From NCBI GenBank assembly GCA_945897765.1, contig CAMDGP010000033.1, positions 1 through 13,336 of the forward strand: DNA of 13,336 nucleotides. The letters run 5' to 3'. Positions 1 through 7,520 of the stretch are shown piece after piece. Position numbers and translations under genes: made by a program. Under the pieces are notes generated by a model. It was not told the DNA's origin, did not search any database, and saw only the letters and a list, made by a program, of their open reading frames with translations. Position 1 is the stretch's first letter, and each line of letters starts with the position of its first letter. This DNA comes from Chitinophaga pinensis (GTDB lineage: Bacteria; Bacteroidota; Bacteroidia; Flavobacteriales_D; Crocinitomicaceae).

Positions 1-362
1 GTTTTTTCTCCAAAATATGGACTGCTGTAAAGATATTCTTGGTATCTGTTCACTATTCTTTTTGCTTCTAACAGCTCATTATTTTTGGTATCAACCATTC
101 CACCTTGCTTGGATCCATAACACATTGGAGATCCAGCTTCTGTTTGCGATGTTGCCCGAGCTGCATAGTTATTTGAAGTATCCTCAATCATCCAAGGAAA
201 TGCAATTGACATTTCTTTGGATAAGTGTTTTTGAAACAAGTTAAAGTCGAATACACTATTAATTTCAAACTGGTCTGTTTCATCAAAATTTTTGAATTGA
301 GAATCTTGAGCATTCACTTGGGATGCCAAAAACAGCGTTGCACTAAAAAATAACTTTTTCAT
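1..362 (-). CDS. Secreted protein of unknown function (partial, C-terminus beyond window)
   Basis: An open frame starts with ATG at 362-360 and runs without a stop to the window edge, giving 120 complete residues. The first 18 residues are a signal peptide (MKKLFFSATLFLASQVNA, cleavage probably before Gln19), so the product is exported. The mature part is polar and contains FPWMIED near residues 55-61 and a single cysteine in the segment SPMCYGS near residue 80. I recognise no family. It lies 52 bases downstream of another secreted unknown on the same strand and may be co-transcribed with it. No promoter-like TAnnTTTG is visible in the gap. The plus-strand open frame at 17-244 is its antisense shadow. 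The reading frame and signal peptide are seen directly; function is unknown. Confidence 0.75.
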   Translation of the reverse strand, partial: MKKLFFSATLFLASQVNAQDSQFKNFDETDQFEINSVFDFNLFQKHLSKEMSIAFPWMIEDTSNNYAARATSQTEAGSPMCYGSKQGGMVDTKNNELLEAKRIVNRYQEYLYSSPYFGEK

Positions 363-414
363 GGGATTAGTTTTAAATGATTAATTCAGTGGATAATAAA
401 AAACGATACGAAAA

Positions 415-876
415 TTAATTATCTGCGTTTACAAATAAGCAAAACTTGATATTAGGTCCGTCAATTATAGTCTTTACTTGGTAACCTGTATATGATTCTT
501 TTGGGAAAGTATACCCATGCTCTGAAATAAGATCATTTAATATCTTAACTGATTCACGAGCAACTTGGTTATTAGAAAATACATCTTTTTCAAATAAGAT
601 AGCTGTTATTTCGGTTGGCGAATTTTTTCCATAAATATCACTTATTGAGGGCAAGCCTGAAATGTTGGTGTGAGAAGAAAAAATGGAATTGAACTCCTCA
701 CTTTTTTTAATATTCGGATATTCGGATTTTAATAATTCCTCGATTTTTGTTTCAATGACTTGAGGGTCATTTTTAGGGTCATCAAACTTAAATGAGCCAT
801 ATTGAACAGTCAACTGGGCATTGATATTTTGAAATACACAAACCCCAATTAAAAAAAATACTACCGTCGCTTTCAT
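415..876 (-). CDS. Small secreted protein of unknown function
   Basis: This is a 153-residue protein. Residues 1-20 form a signal peptide ending in NINA, with cleavage likely before Gln21. The mature chain of about 133 residues is acidic in its first half (FDDPKNDP at about 31-38, then a probable helix VIETKIEELLKSEYP) and has one cysteine close to the C-terminus (KFCLFVNADN). It has no transmembrane segment after the signal, no T9SS sorting tail and no lipobox, so it is predicted to be periplasmic or secreted in soluble form. I recognise no family. It follows the cytochrome peroxidase gene after 185 non-coding bases, so it is probably a separate unit, perhaps shared with the partial secreted gene downstream. 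No exact Bacteroidota -7 element is visible upstream. Confidence 0.75.
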   Translation of the reverse strand: MKATVVFFLIGVCVFQNINAQLTVQYGSFKFDDPKNDPQVIETKIEELLKSEYPNIKKSEEFNSIFSSHTNISGLPSISDIYGKNSPTEITAILFEKDVFSNNQVARESVKILNDLISEHGYTFPKESYTGYQVKTIIDGPNIKFCLFVNADN

Positions 877-917
877 AACACTTGATTTTTAGAGTGAATA
901 AATTTAAGTAGCGATGT

Positions 918-953
918 GTCATATGTGTTTAATTGTTTTTTAATGGTCATATG
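918..953. repeat. Two copies of GTCATATG, 28 bases apart
   Basis: GTCATATG occurs at 918-925 and again at 946-953, with the palindromic core CATATG in each. Both copies lie 42 to 77 bases upstream of the start of the small secreted gene on the minus strand. A direct repeat in this position could be a regulator binding site, but an 8-base repeat in AT-rich DNA can also arise by chance. Confidence 0.25.
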
Positions 954-1061
954 GAATCGCCAATTAAATTCATCCTTGATTGTGACGAATCTCGTTATGG
1001 CTTATTTCATAGTATCTATTTCACTGATAATAACTTTTCTTTAATTGGTTACAAAAAAGTA

Positions 1062-2051
1062 TTAATTATCAAGTTTTTTCAAATAACTCGTATCTGTAAG
1101 TGCTTTTAAAAACAAAGTCAATTGTTTTTGTTCTTTCGGGCTGAGGTTAAAAGGTACAATCGTTGAACTTTGCAAAGGGTGTTTCTTTCCTCCTTGTGAA
1201 TAATGTGCAATTACATTTTCCAAGTTTTCTATGCTACCATCGTGCATATAAGGGAAAGTTAACTCGCTATTGCGCAAAGAAGGAATTTTAAATTTCCCAA
1301 TATCAGATGAATCTAAATTGATTCGAAATCGACCTTTATCTTTTCCAAAATCCAAGTAAAGTCCATTGTTTGCTGCTTCAAACGTGGTGAAATACGGCGC
1401 AGGATGACATTGAATGCAATACAGTTTTTCAGAAAACAATTTCCAACCAGCTTGTTCATCATTGCTTAGTGCTTTTTTATTTCCCGCTTGATATTGATCA
1501 AAACGACTATTCATGGAAACCAAGCTCCGTTCAAAGGCTCCTATTGCTCGTGTTAAAACAAAAGCATCAAAATCGCGTTGGAAGATTTTTTGTGCAGCAG
1601 CTTGATATTCTGGAATTGCTCTTAATTGCGGAATGAGTTTTTTCATGTTGTGGCCCATTTCTGTTGGTTCTTGTAAGGGCACAATCACTTGTAATTCCAA
1701 TGTTTTCAAGTGCGCATCAAACATTACCGTTTTCAAAAACCCAGAATTTAGGATACTTGGAGCATTTCGTTCTGTTCGTTGACCTTTTATGCCAACACTT
1801 GTTGTTAATTGATCGGTAAAGGCTTTATGTGGATCGTGGCAAGAAGCACAAGAAACGGTTCCATCTAACGAAAGACGTTTGTCAAAAAAGAGTTTTTTTC
1901 CAAGTGCGACTTTTTCTGGAGTGGATGGATTGTCTGCTGGAGCTGGAACAAAAACGGCTAAATTTGGATTATTGGTTGCATTTTCACATTTTGAATTACT
2001 CAGTATCATCAATGTGCCAAGTGCAATGAACATCAACCAAGGGCGCGTCAT
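1062..2051 (-). CDS. Di-heme cytochrome c peroxidase, MauG/MbnH-like
   Basis: This 329-residue protein has the normal length and layout of the CcpA/MauG superfamily. The first heme motif is C68-x-x-C71-H72 within VSCASCHDPHKAFTD. The second is C212-x-x-C215-H216. The family stretches LGKKLFFDKRLS (50-61), RNAPSILN (95-102) and the distal YMHDGS (268-273, with M269 a candidate heme ligand) are all present. The usual FWDGR before the TLE motif reads MFDAHLKTLE here. A hydrophobic N-terminus (about 5-20) exports it. Cys22 could be lipidated, but Lys at -1 makes a poor lipobox. Its start lies one base after the stop of the MbnP-like gene, so the two are almost certainly translated together. By family analogy it either reduces peroxide or, as in MbnH, oxidises a tryptophan of its partner. 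The gene context favours the second role. The family is certain; the substrate is inferred. Confidence 0.93.
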   Translation of the reverse strand: MTRPWLMFIALGTLMILSNSKCENATNNPNLAVFVPAPADNPSTPEKVALGKKLFFDKRLSLDGTVSCASCHDPHKAFTDQLTTSVGIKGQRTERNAPSILNSGFLKTVMFDAHLKTLELQVIVPLQEPTEMGHNMKKLIPQLRAIPEYQAAAQKIFQRDFDAFVLTRAIGAFERSLVSMNSRFDQYQAGNKKALSNDEQAGWKLFSEKLYCIQCHPAPYFTTFEAANNGLYLDFGKDKGRFRINLDSSDIGKFKIPSLRNSELTFPYMHDGSIENLENVIAHYSQGGKKHPLQSSTIVPFNLSPKEQKQLTLFLKALTDTSYLKKLDN

Positions 2052-2052
2052 T

Positions 2053-3030
2053 TTATGGAATTAGTGTTTTTTTCGCAGCGATTAAATTACCTTTTGTGTC
2101 TTCCAATTGAACAAGATAAAAACCAGAAGATAGATTTTTAAAACTCAATGTTCCTGCTGAATTTAGGGTTGATTGCGTTTGAACCAATCTTCCGCTTTGA
2201 TCTACAATACTACATTTTCCAAGGTTTTTTATTTCAGCAATGTTTACAAAAAGCTCGTGGTTTGAAGTCCAAATAGTGAAATTAGGTACTTCATTTTCTG
2301 TTACACTTGCAGATGTTGCAAGTGTAAATACAGGCTCAACTTGAACGTTTTCCAAAATGGTGTTATTTACCCCAACTTCATCGTGAATAACGCCAACGGT
2401 AGCCAATGGAATATTTTTAATCCACTGTTCGATATTGCAATCTACATAAATGTCAATTTGATTGGCTGAGGTATTTGTTTGGGTTACATTCAAAATAAGC
2501 GATTGCTGATTATTGCTTCCTAAGTTATGTAATTCGAAATAAGCGTCAGGATTTCCATCAGACTGGGAATCAGAATAACCACCTATAATCATGTGCATGT
2601 AACCTGCTTGCCAACCCCAATACATCGAAGGAGATTGAAAACTCAAAGGATACGTTTCAGGATAAAGCGAAATATCTTGCGATTCAACACCTGATTGCGT
2701 ATTCCATTTTTTGGGAACACCAACTGTAAAATTTAATTGCTCAATTACCTCAACATTAAAAGACCCCAATGAAAAAGTGTGATTTTCGGGTTCAACAAGG
2801 TAAATGTCTTGGTTTAAATTTACTTCTTGTCCAGCATCGTGTTTAAGTAAAATTTCCGATAAATAATAATCGAAATGATCTAATTTGAATACTTTACCGT
2901 CCAGAGCGGTGTGGTTAGTATTTAACTGAAAATCAACACCATTGACTTTTGGATTGAGGTGAAGAAAAACCGCTTTTTGTCCCCAAGAGGTAAACGAAAT
3001 GCAAATTAAAAAAGTGAAAATTAGACGCAT
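2053..3030 (-). CDS. MbnP-like copper-binding protein homologue with T9SS type A sorting domain
   Basis: This is a 325-residue secreted protein. Residues 1-17 are a signal peptide ending in SWG before Gln18. Residues 20 to about 235 resemble the MbnP family: an opening beta strand with HLNPKVNGVDFQLN (24-37), the DHFDYYLSEILL segment (51-62), and the aromatic signature MYWGWQAGYMHM (136-147) followed by GGYSDSQSDG. Residues from about 250 to the end form a T9SS type A sorting domain, with SIVDQSGRLV (274-283), LSSGFYLVQLE (300-310) and a short basic tail. The protein is therefore predicted to cross the outer membrane and be anchored or released there. In characterised MbnP proteins the partner MbnH converts a Trp to kynurenine, enabling copper binding. 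W138 and W140 are the best candidates here. It sits between a methyltransferase (3-base gap) and the di-heme peroxidase (1-base gap). The family call rests on motif recognition from memory, not on an alignment. Confidence 0.85.
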   Translation of the reverse strand: MRLIFTFLICISFTSWGQKAVFLHLNPKVNGVDFQLNTNHTALDGKVFKLDHFDYYLSEILLKHDAGQEVNLNQDIYLVEPENHTFSLGSFNVEVIEQLNFTVGVPKKWNTQSGVESQDISLYPETYPLSFQSPSMYWGWQAGYMHMIIGGYSDSQSDGNPDAYFELHNLGSNNQQSLILNVTQTNTSANQIDIYVDCNIEQWIKNIPLATVGVIHDEVGVNNTILENVQVEPVFTLATSASVTENEVPNFTIWTSNHELFVNIAEIKNLGKCSIVDQSGRLVQTQSTLNSAGTLSFKNLSSGFYLVQLEDTKGNLIAAKKTLIP

Positions 3031-3033
3031 ATT

Positions 3034-3804
3034 TTATTTTTTAGCAATGTATAATAATTCGTCTTTCATTAATCGGTATTTTTCAATAACCGCTGGTTCA
3101 AATTTTTGTTCTGTATCGTAAATGTCAACTTTAAAACCTGCCTTTTCCATCCATTGCGGATAATCTCTACCAAATAGGCGCACATGGTCTTTTTGCCAAA
3201 AATGTTTTTCTCTATCAGCAGAAGAGGTGATGCTTGAATCCTCGTAAGTAGTTGCACGTGACATATCTTGCGGAACTTGCATAATCGCCCAACCGCCGGG
3301 CTTCATCACGCGATAGATTTCTTTCATACACTGAATTGGGTCGTCTACGTGTTCCATAACGTGATTACAAAAAACAACATCAAAGCGATTTTCTTCCAAT
3401 GGAATTTTGTGTAAATCAAAGTGAATATCAGCAATTGGAGACTCTAAATCACCTGTTAAATAATTTAAATTGTTCTGCTTTTTGAAAATATGAAGGAAAC
3501 ATTGTTCCGGTGCGATGTGCAACACATTTAATTTTTCAGCAGTGAAAAAATTACTTTCATTTTTAAGGTACAACCACATCAAACGGTGACGCTCCAGAGT
3601 TAAATCGTATGTACAAAGCACATTTTCGCGGTGGGCTACATCAGATCCATAGGAAAGAAATTTGGAAAAAGATTTTTCACACACCGGACATTCTACCTTG
3701 TTTCCACGGAAAAGAATAGGTGCAAAAAGCTTGAAGACGTAGCTTAAACGAATCAATAAAGGACGAGGAAGCGTATTGAGAAGGTATTTATAAATTTTTT
3801 TCAC
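3034..3804 (-). CDS. Class I SAM-dependent methyltransferase with zinc-ribbon-like N-terminus
   Basis: This 256-residue cytoplasmic protein starts at GTG (3804-3802). No upstream in-frame ATG fits, and the next Met is residue 76. The N-terminus has C39-P-V-C42 and C64, in a segment that in related proteins forms a four-cysteine ribbon ending in LERHRL (70-75). Here the expected fourth cysteine is missing and D67 stands near that place. The methyltransferase core follows: motif I variant VLHIAPEQC (94-102), an acidic GDLE (118-121), the FDVVFCNHVMEHVDDP segment (141-156), and a post-core RVMKPGGWAIMQVP (165-178). The fold is class I, in the Methyltransf_11 style often seen near sugar or small-molecule methylation. 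The substrate is unknown. It leads the three-gene unit with the MbnP-like and MauG-like genes. It could instead be an unrelated housekeeping gene that shares the promoter. Confidence 0.87.
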   Translation of the reverse strand: MKKIYKYLLNTLPRPLLIRLSYVFKLFAPILFRGNKVECPVCEKSFSKFLSYGSDVAHRENVLCTYDLTLERHRLMWLYLKNESNFFTAEKLNVLHIAPEQCFLHIFKKQNNLNYLTGDLESPIADIHFDLHKIPLEENRFDVVFCNHVMEHVDDPIQCMKEIYRVMKPGGWAIMQVPQDMSRATTYEDSSITSSADREKHFWQKDHVRLFGRDYPQWMEKAGFKVDIYDTEQKFEPAVIEKYRLMKDELLYIAKK

Positions 3805-3808
3805 TAGA

Positions 3809-3816
3809 CAAAGATA
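3809..3816 (-). promoter_or_regulatory. Bacteroidota -7 promoter element TATCTTTG for the methyltransferase/MbnP/MauG unit
   Basis: Read on the minus strand, TATCTTTG matches the Bacteroidota consensus TAnnTTTG exactly. Only four bases (TCTA) separate it from the GTG start codon, so a transcript from it would have almost no 5' leader. No TTTG is present at the usual -33 spacing. The position immediately before the first gene of the unit supports the call. Confidence 0.55.
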
Positions 3817-3932
3817 AGTTTAAATTCAAAATCGGCTTAAGAATCTAATATATTCATGAAATTATCAAATGGCAATTAGAAGTTTAGTAACGGGACAAAA
3901 AGCGCAATCACTTCTTGATTAAAAAAGACAAT

Positions 3933-6900
3933 TTAGTTCAAATTCAAAACAATTGTAAAAGTTGTTCCTTCGTTTTCGATTGATTCAAAGGTGATTTTGC
4001 CTCCGTGGTTTTCAACGATTTGCTTTACAACAGATAAACCTATACCACTTCCTGTTGATTTCGTGGTAAAATGAGGAATGAAAATTTTATCCATTTGTTC
4101 TTCTGGAATTCCTTTGCCATTATCGGAAATATGAATTCTCACTTCGTTTTCCAGGATGTCTTTTTCAATCGTAATTTTCACTTTCCCCTCCTTGCGTTCA
4201 TTTAAAGATTGAATGGCATTTTTAACCAAGTTATTGAAAACCTGAATCCATTGGTTTTTGTCGAGTTTCAGAAGAATATTCGTTTCTTTCGTTTCAATGG
4301 TCAAAGCGCAATCGTCTTCAATTTCAAACAGTGTAACGGTATTCTTAATAACGGAAAGTAAATCAACTGTCTCTTTTTGTGGCTCAGGTATTTTTGCGAA
4401 ATTGGAAAATTCATTAGCTATGAGGGTTAAGCCATCTATTTGCTCAATTACCGAATTTAAAACACGTTCCAAACGTTCTTTTGAATCGTCATTTGTTGGG
4501 TCGTAACTACGCAAAAGATGCTGAATTCCAAGCTTCATCGGCGTGAGCGGATTCTTTATTTCATGTGCTACTTGTTTTGCCATTTCACGCCAAGCACTTT
4601 CACGTTCACTTTTCGCTAGTTGGAGTGCGGCTTCTTCTAATTCTTCGAGTTTTAAATTATAAGCCTTAACGATTGTACCAATTTCATCATTGCCATCATA
4701 AGCAATTTTCTGATTCTCTTCTCCAAATTTTAAAGTTGCTACTTTTTGACTCAATAAACGCAGAGGAGCTGTTAACCAATTAGAAATCAATAAAGAGAAG
4801 ATAATTGAAATCGCAAGTAAAAGAATAAATACATTGATAATCGCCACAATAAATTGTTGAATTTGATCTTCAAAATCGCGCTGTTGTCCGAAGTGTTGTA
4901 AATTGATATATCCCAGCATTTTCCCTTCACCGTTGTAAAAAGGCAAATAAGACGAAATGTAAGACAGTTTTCCGATTTCCTCTCGATTGGAAAAGAAGCT
5001 TTTATTATTTAGTTTTAATTCTTCAAGCGCTTGCGGATTAATTTGTTCTGCAAGCAATCCGATATTAAAAATCTTTGGTCGTGAAGAAGCAATTAAATAG
5101 CCGTTCGGATCGTAAATATTTAAGTCAGTAACGAAAACTTTTGATAATTTCATCAACACACTTTCCAAGTAGTTACCGTTATATTCAGCGTCTAAACCTT
5201 TGTAATTACTAACTTTTCCACGCAATTCTTCCTCAACCGAATGCAATTTTTCATTGATTATTTTATCTGTAAACGTTTGGTATTGCTGTCCAACAAAAAT
5301 TCCACTACCTGTCCCAAAAAGCAATAAAGCCAAAACAACAAGCATCACTAAAACAAATTGAATCTTGAAAGCGAGTGTAAATGAATTATTTGCAATGAAT
5401 TTACTTCCCAAAAGCAAACTACTAAAAAGTAAGAGCAAGCCCCAAAAACTAAAAACATAAGAAAAGGAGGTTACATGTTCTAACCACGTTTTATTTTGAC
5501 TTGACAGAATGATAACAGTTTTATTGTTTTTCTTGAAAAAGTAATGATTAAAACCTTCGAAATCAAAGAAAGTTGCGTTTTTGGATGGGTTAGGGAAAGC
5601 ACGCAAAAATGTCGGGAAGTTATATTCTCCGTAGTGTTTTATGAGTTTAGTACTTGTGTATTTTGCAATCGAGTATTTTTCCAAAGAAGTCAACACTTTT
5701 GATTTTTCGGAAAGTAGTAAGCGCGGAAAACCAATTTCTTCAGGGATTCGTTTCGATTTTAAGGTAATGAATAGCTCAGCCTTTTTTTTCCCAACTTTTA
5801 CTTCCAAACGGATGATGTAATTGTAGCCTGAAATAGCATCTCGAATAAAATAAATGGAAGGATTTATTTGAGAAACTTCGCCGTTGCGCTCAATAATTTT
5901 CAAAATAGGTTCTAAACCTTGCGTTTCTCTCGTGAGCAAAGAAACTCCTGTAGAATCGAAAAGATTAAAACTCATTTCGTAGCCTTCCCACAATCCGTTG
6001 AAGTGACGTTTTTCTAATATATCGCCAAAATCTGAAATACTCAAATTAGGTTGAGAAGTCCTGATGGTTGATTGAATTAGCGGATCTACAATTAATTTAG
6101 TTTGAATTTTACCAAATTCTAATTCCAAATTTATATCCTGTTCAACCGCCAATTGATTTCCGTAAAGAATCCGTGTTTCTTTGTCTTTATTGCTGTTATG
6201 ATGATTTAAATCTGAAACAAATGAAGCAGAAAATAAACCCAAAATCAACAGTTGAAAGCCTAATTTTTGACCAAATTTTTGTTTGTTTTGAAAAAATAGA
6301 TTAGCAAACAAAAGCAGAACTGGTAAAATTAAAGGGAACACATTTTCGTCGTTTAGACTAATTCTATAAATGGCGAAAAATAATCCAAAAACCACGAAGA
6401 AACTCAAAAAAACACCCACTTTCAACATATGTTCTTTTATTGCCACAACAAGCCATTGAAATAGATTTTGATAAACCGAGAAAACAACTCCAAAAAGCAA
6501 AAGAATTAAAAACGAATATTCATCTAATTGAAATAAATTCTCAAGGTTTAGGGGAATTGTTGAGTTGAGAATTACAAGATTCATTGTTTTGAGAATCAAC
6601 CACCAGAAAACGAAAAGCAAGGGAATTTGGAGCCAGATTAAACTTTTATATTGTAATTTATAAACCAAACTAACAAACGATAAAACTGCAAAAGCACTAA
6701 AAATGATATTGATACATAAATCCAAAAAGGAAGGAAACCAATCGTTATAAGCAAATAAATCTGCTGAAAGAAATTTTGGATTGTTAAAGAAGTTCGCAAA
6801 ATCAATTTGATACAAAATCATGCGAACAACAAGCATGCTGAGGATGAAAACGCTTGTTTTTACTAGCGAATTCTTAGATCGTTCATAAAAGCCGTAAAGT

Positions 6901-7520
6901 AAAACCAATAGTCCAATTATTAAGGTGATAATTGTAAAGGGCGATTGTGAATCTGCTGTAATGTTGTTGATTGAAATTGCGGAAAAGACAAATTTTCCTT
7001 CTAAATTTTTTAGGGGTGAGCCAATTGCTGGATCGAGAGAAATATCAAAATCGGAAGCTGTTAATTCTGGGTTTGTGTGATTGACAAGAAATTCATTTTC
7101 GTAGCTATATTCTTTTTTTATTTCAAAAGCAGCACAAAGAATCTCGTCTTCGTATTCAATAGTTTTACAGTAATACCAACCATTTTGAAGGTGTAAAAGT
7201 CCATTTGCTGGAAATTGAATACTTACATATTTCGAGATAGGAAGTTCGTTGGAATTCCAGTAAACAAGCGAATCACTTTTGAATTTGTAAACGTAAAAGT
7301 TACTTGTTTTAAAAGGAATGGTTTTGAATCCTTTTTTTTCTTTTTGACTCTCAACATACGTCTTAAGTTGTTTTTCTTTTAGGGAAAAAGCTTCTTGTAA
7401 ATCTTTTTGGTCAAAAGGAATAGTTCGGTCGGCGTTGATAAATAGAATGGAGGCACTAAAAATAATCAATGAAAGTAAAAAATACTTGTACTTTTCGATT
7501 AGTTGTAGCCCCAAATTCAT
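3933..7520 (-). CDS. Very large multi-span sensor histidine kinase, NtrY-like
   Basis: This 1195-residue inner-membrane kinase begins with a membrane span at about 12-30 and an extracytoplasmic region to about 190. A cluster of roughly eight hydrophobic spans covers about 195-437. A second extracytoplasmic stretch runs from about 440 to 680, spans follow near 684-706 and 717-737, then a third sensory segment to about 888 and a last span at 889-912. A HAMP-type linker comes next (about 912-965). The HisKA box has H986 within the NtrY-style VAHEIKNPLTPMKLGIQHL. The ATPase domain is complete: N box N1097/N1101, G1 DNGKGIP at 1133-1139, F box FIPHFTTK at 1147-1154, and G2 GSGIGLSVV at 1157-1165. 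It should be an active kinase. No response regulator is adjacent. Its ATG overlaps the stop of the uridine kinase gene by one base (TGATG), indicating coupled translation. The signal sensed is unknown. Confidence 0.93.
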   Translation of the reverse strand: MNLGLQLIEKYKYFLLSLIIFSASILFINADRTIPFDQKDLQEAFSLKEKQLKTYVESQKEKKGFKTIPFKTSNFYVYKFKSDSLVYWNSNELPISKYVSIQFPANGLLHLQNGWYYCKTIEYEDEILCAAFEIKKEYSYENEFLVNHTNPELTASDFDISLDPAIGSPLKNLEGKFVFSAISINNITADSQSPFTIITLIIGLLVLLYGFYERSKNSLVKTSVFILSMLVVRMILYQIDFANFFNNPKFLSADLFAYNDWFPSFLDLCINIIFSAFAVLSFVSLVYKLQYKSLIWLQIPLLFVFWWLILKTMNLVILNSTIPLNLENLFQLDEYSFLILLLFGVVFSVYQNLFQWLVVAIKEHMLKVGVFLSFFVVFGLFFAIYRISLNDENVFPLILPVLLLFANLFFQNKQKFGQKLGFQLLILGLFSASFVSDLNHHNSNKDKETRILYGNQLAVEQDINLELEFGKIQTKLIVDPLIQSTIRTSQPNLSISDFGDILEKRHFNGLWEGYEMSFNLFDSTGVSLLTRETQGLEPILKIIERNGEVSQINPSIYFIRDAISGYNYIIRLEVKVGKKKAELFITLKSKRIPEEIGFPRLLLSEKSKVLTSLEKYSIAKYTSTKLIKHYGEYNFPTFLRAFPNPSKNATFFDFEGFNHYFFKKNNKTVIILSSQNKTWLEHVTSFSYVFSFWGLLLLFSSLLLGSKFIANNSFTLAFKIQFVLVMLVVLALLLFGTGSGIFVGQQYQTFTDKIINEKLHSVEEELRGKVSNYKGLDAEYNGNYLESVLMKLSKVFVTDLNIYDPNGYLIASSRPKIFNIGLLAEQINPQALEELKLNNKSFFSNREEIGKLSYISSYLPFYNGEGKMLGYINLQHFGQQRDFEDQIQQFIVAIINVFILLLAISIIFSLLISNWLTAPLRLLSQKVATLKFGEENQKIAYDGNDEIGTIVKAYNLKLEELEEAALQLAKSERESAWREMAKQVAHEIKNPLTPMKLGIQHLLRSYDPTNDDSKERLERVLNSVIEQIDGLTLIANEFSNFAKIPEPQKETVDLLSVIKNTVTLFEIEDDCALTIETKETNILLKLDKNQWIQVFNNLVKNAIQSLNERKEGKVKITIEKDILENEVRIHISDNGKGIPEEQMDKIFIPHFTTKSTGSGIGLSVVKQIVENHGGKITFESIENEGTTFTIVLNLN

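Noticed and set aside
17..244. Plus-strand open frame of 75 residues at the left edge
   Set aside because: It is antisense to a continuous minus-strand frame with a good signal peptide, and it has no family features.
1829..2064. Two plus-strand open frames opposite the cytochrome peroxidase
   Set aside because: They lie antisense to the well-supported heme-protein N-terminus and encode no recognisable motif.
1062..3030. A methanobactin biosynthesis cluster
   Set aside because: Only the MbnP/MbnH-like pair is present. I see no precursor peptide, MbnB/MbnC-type genes or transporter, and MbnP/MbnH pairs are known outside methanobactin operons.
3069..3257. Minus-strand open frame of 62 residues inside the methyltransferase
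   Set aside because: It is an out-of-frame shadow within a gene whose motifs run straight through the region.
3906..3926. AATCA/TGATT inverted repeat beside an A-tract, downstream of the kinase gene
   Set aside because: The stem is only five AT-rich pairs with no GC support, which is too weak to call an intrinsic terminator.
4258..4506. Plus-strand open frame opposite the kinase catalytic region
   Set aside because: It is a shadow of the HisKA/ATPase coding sequence on the other strand.
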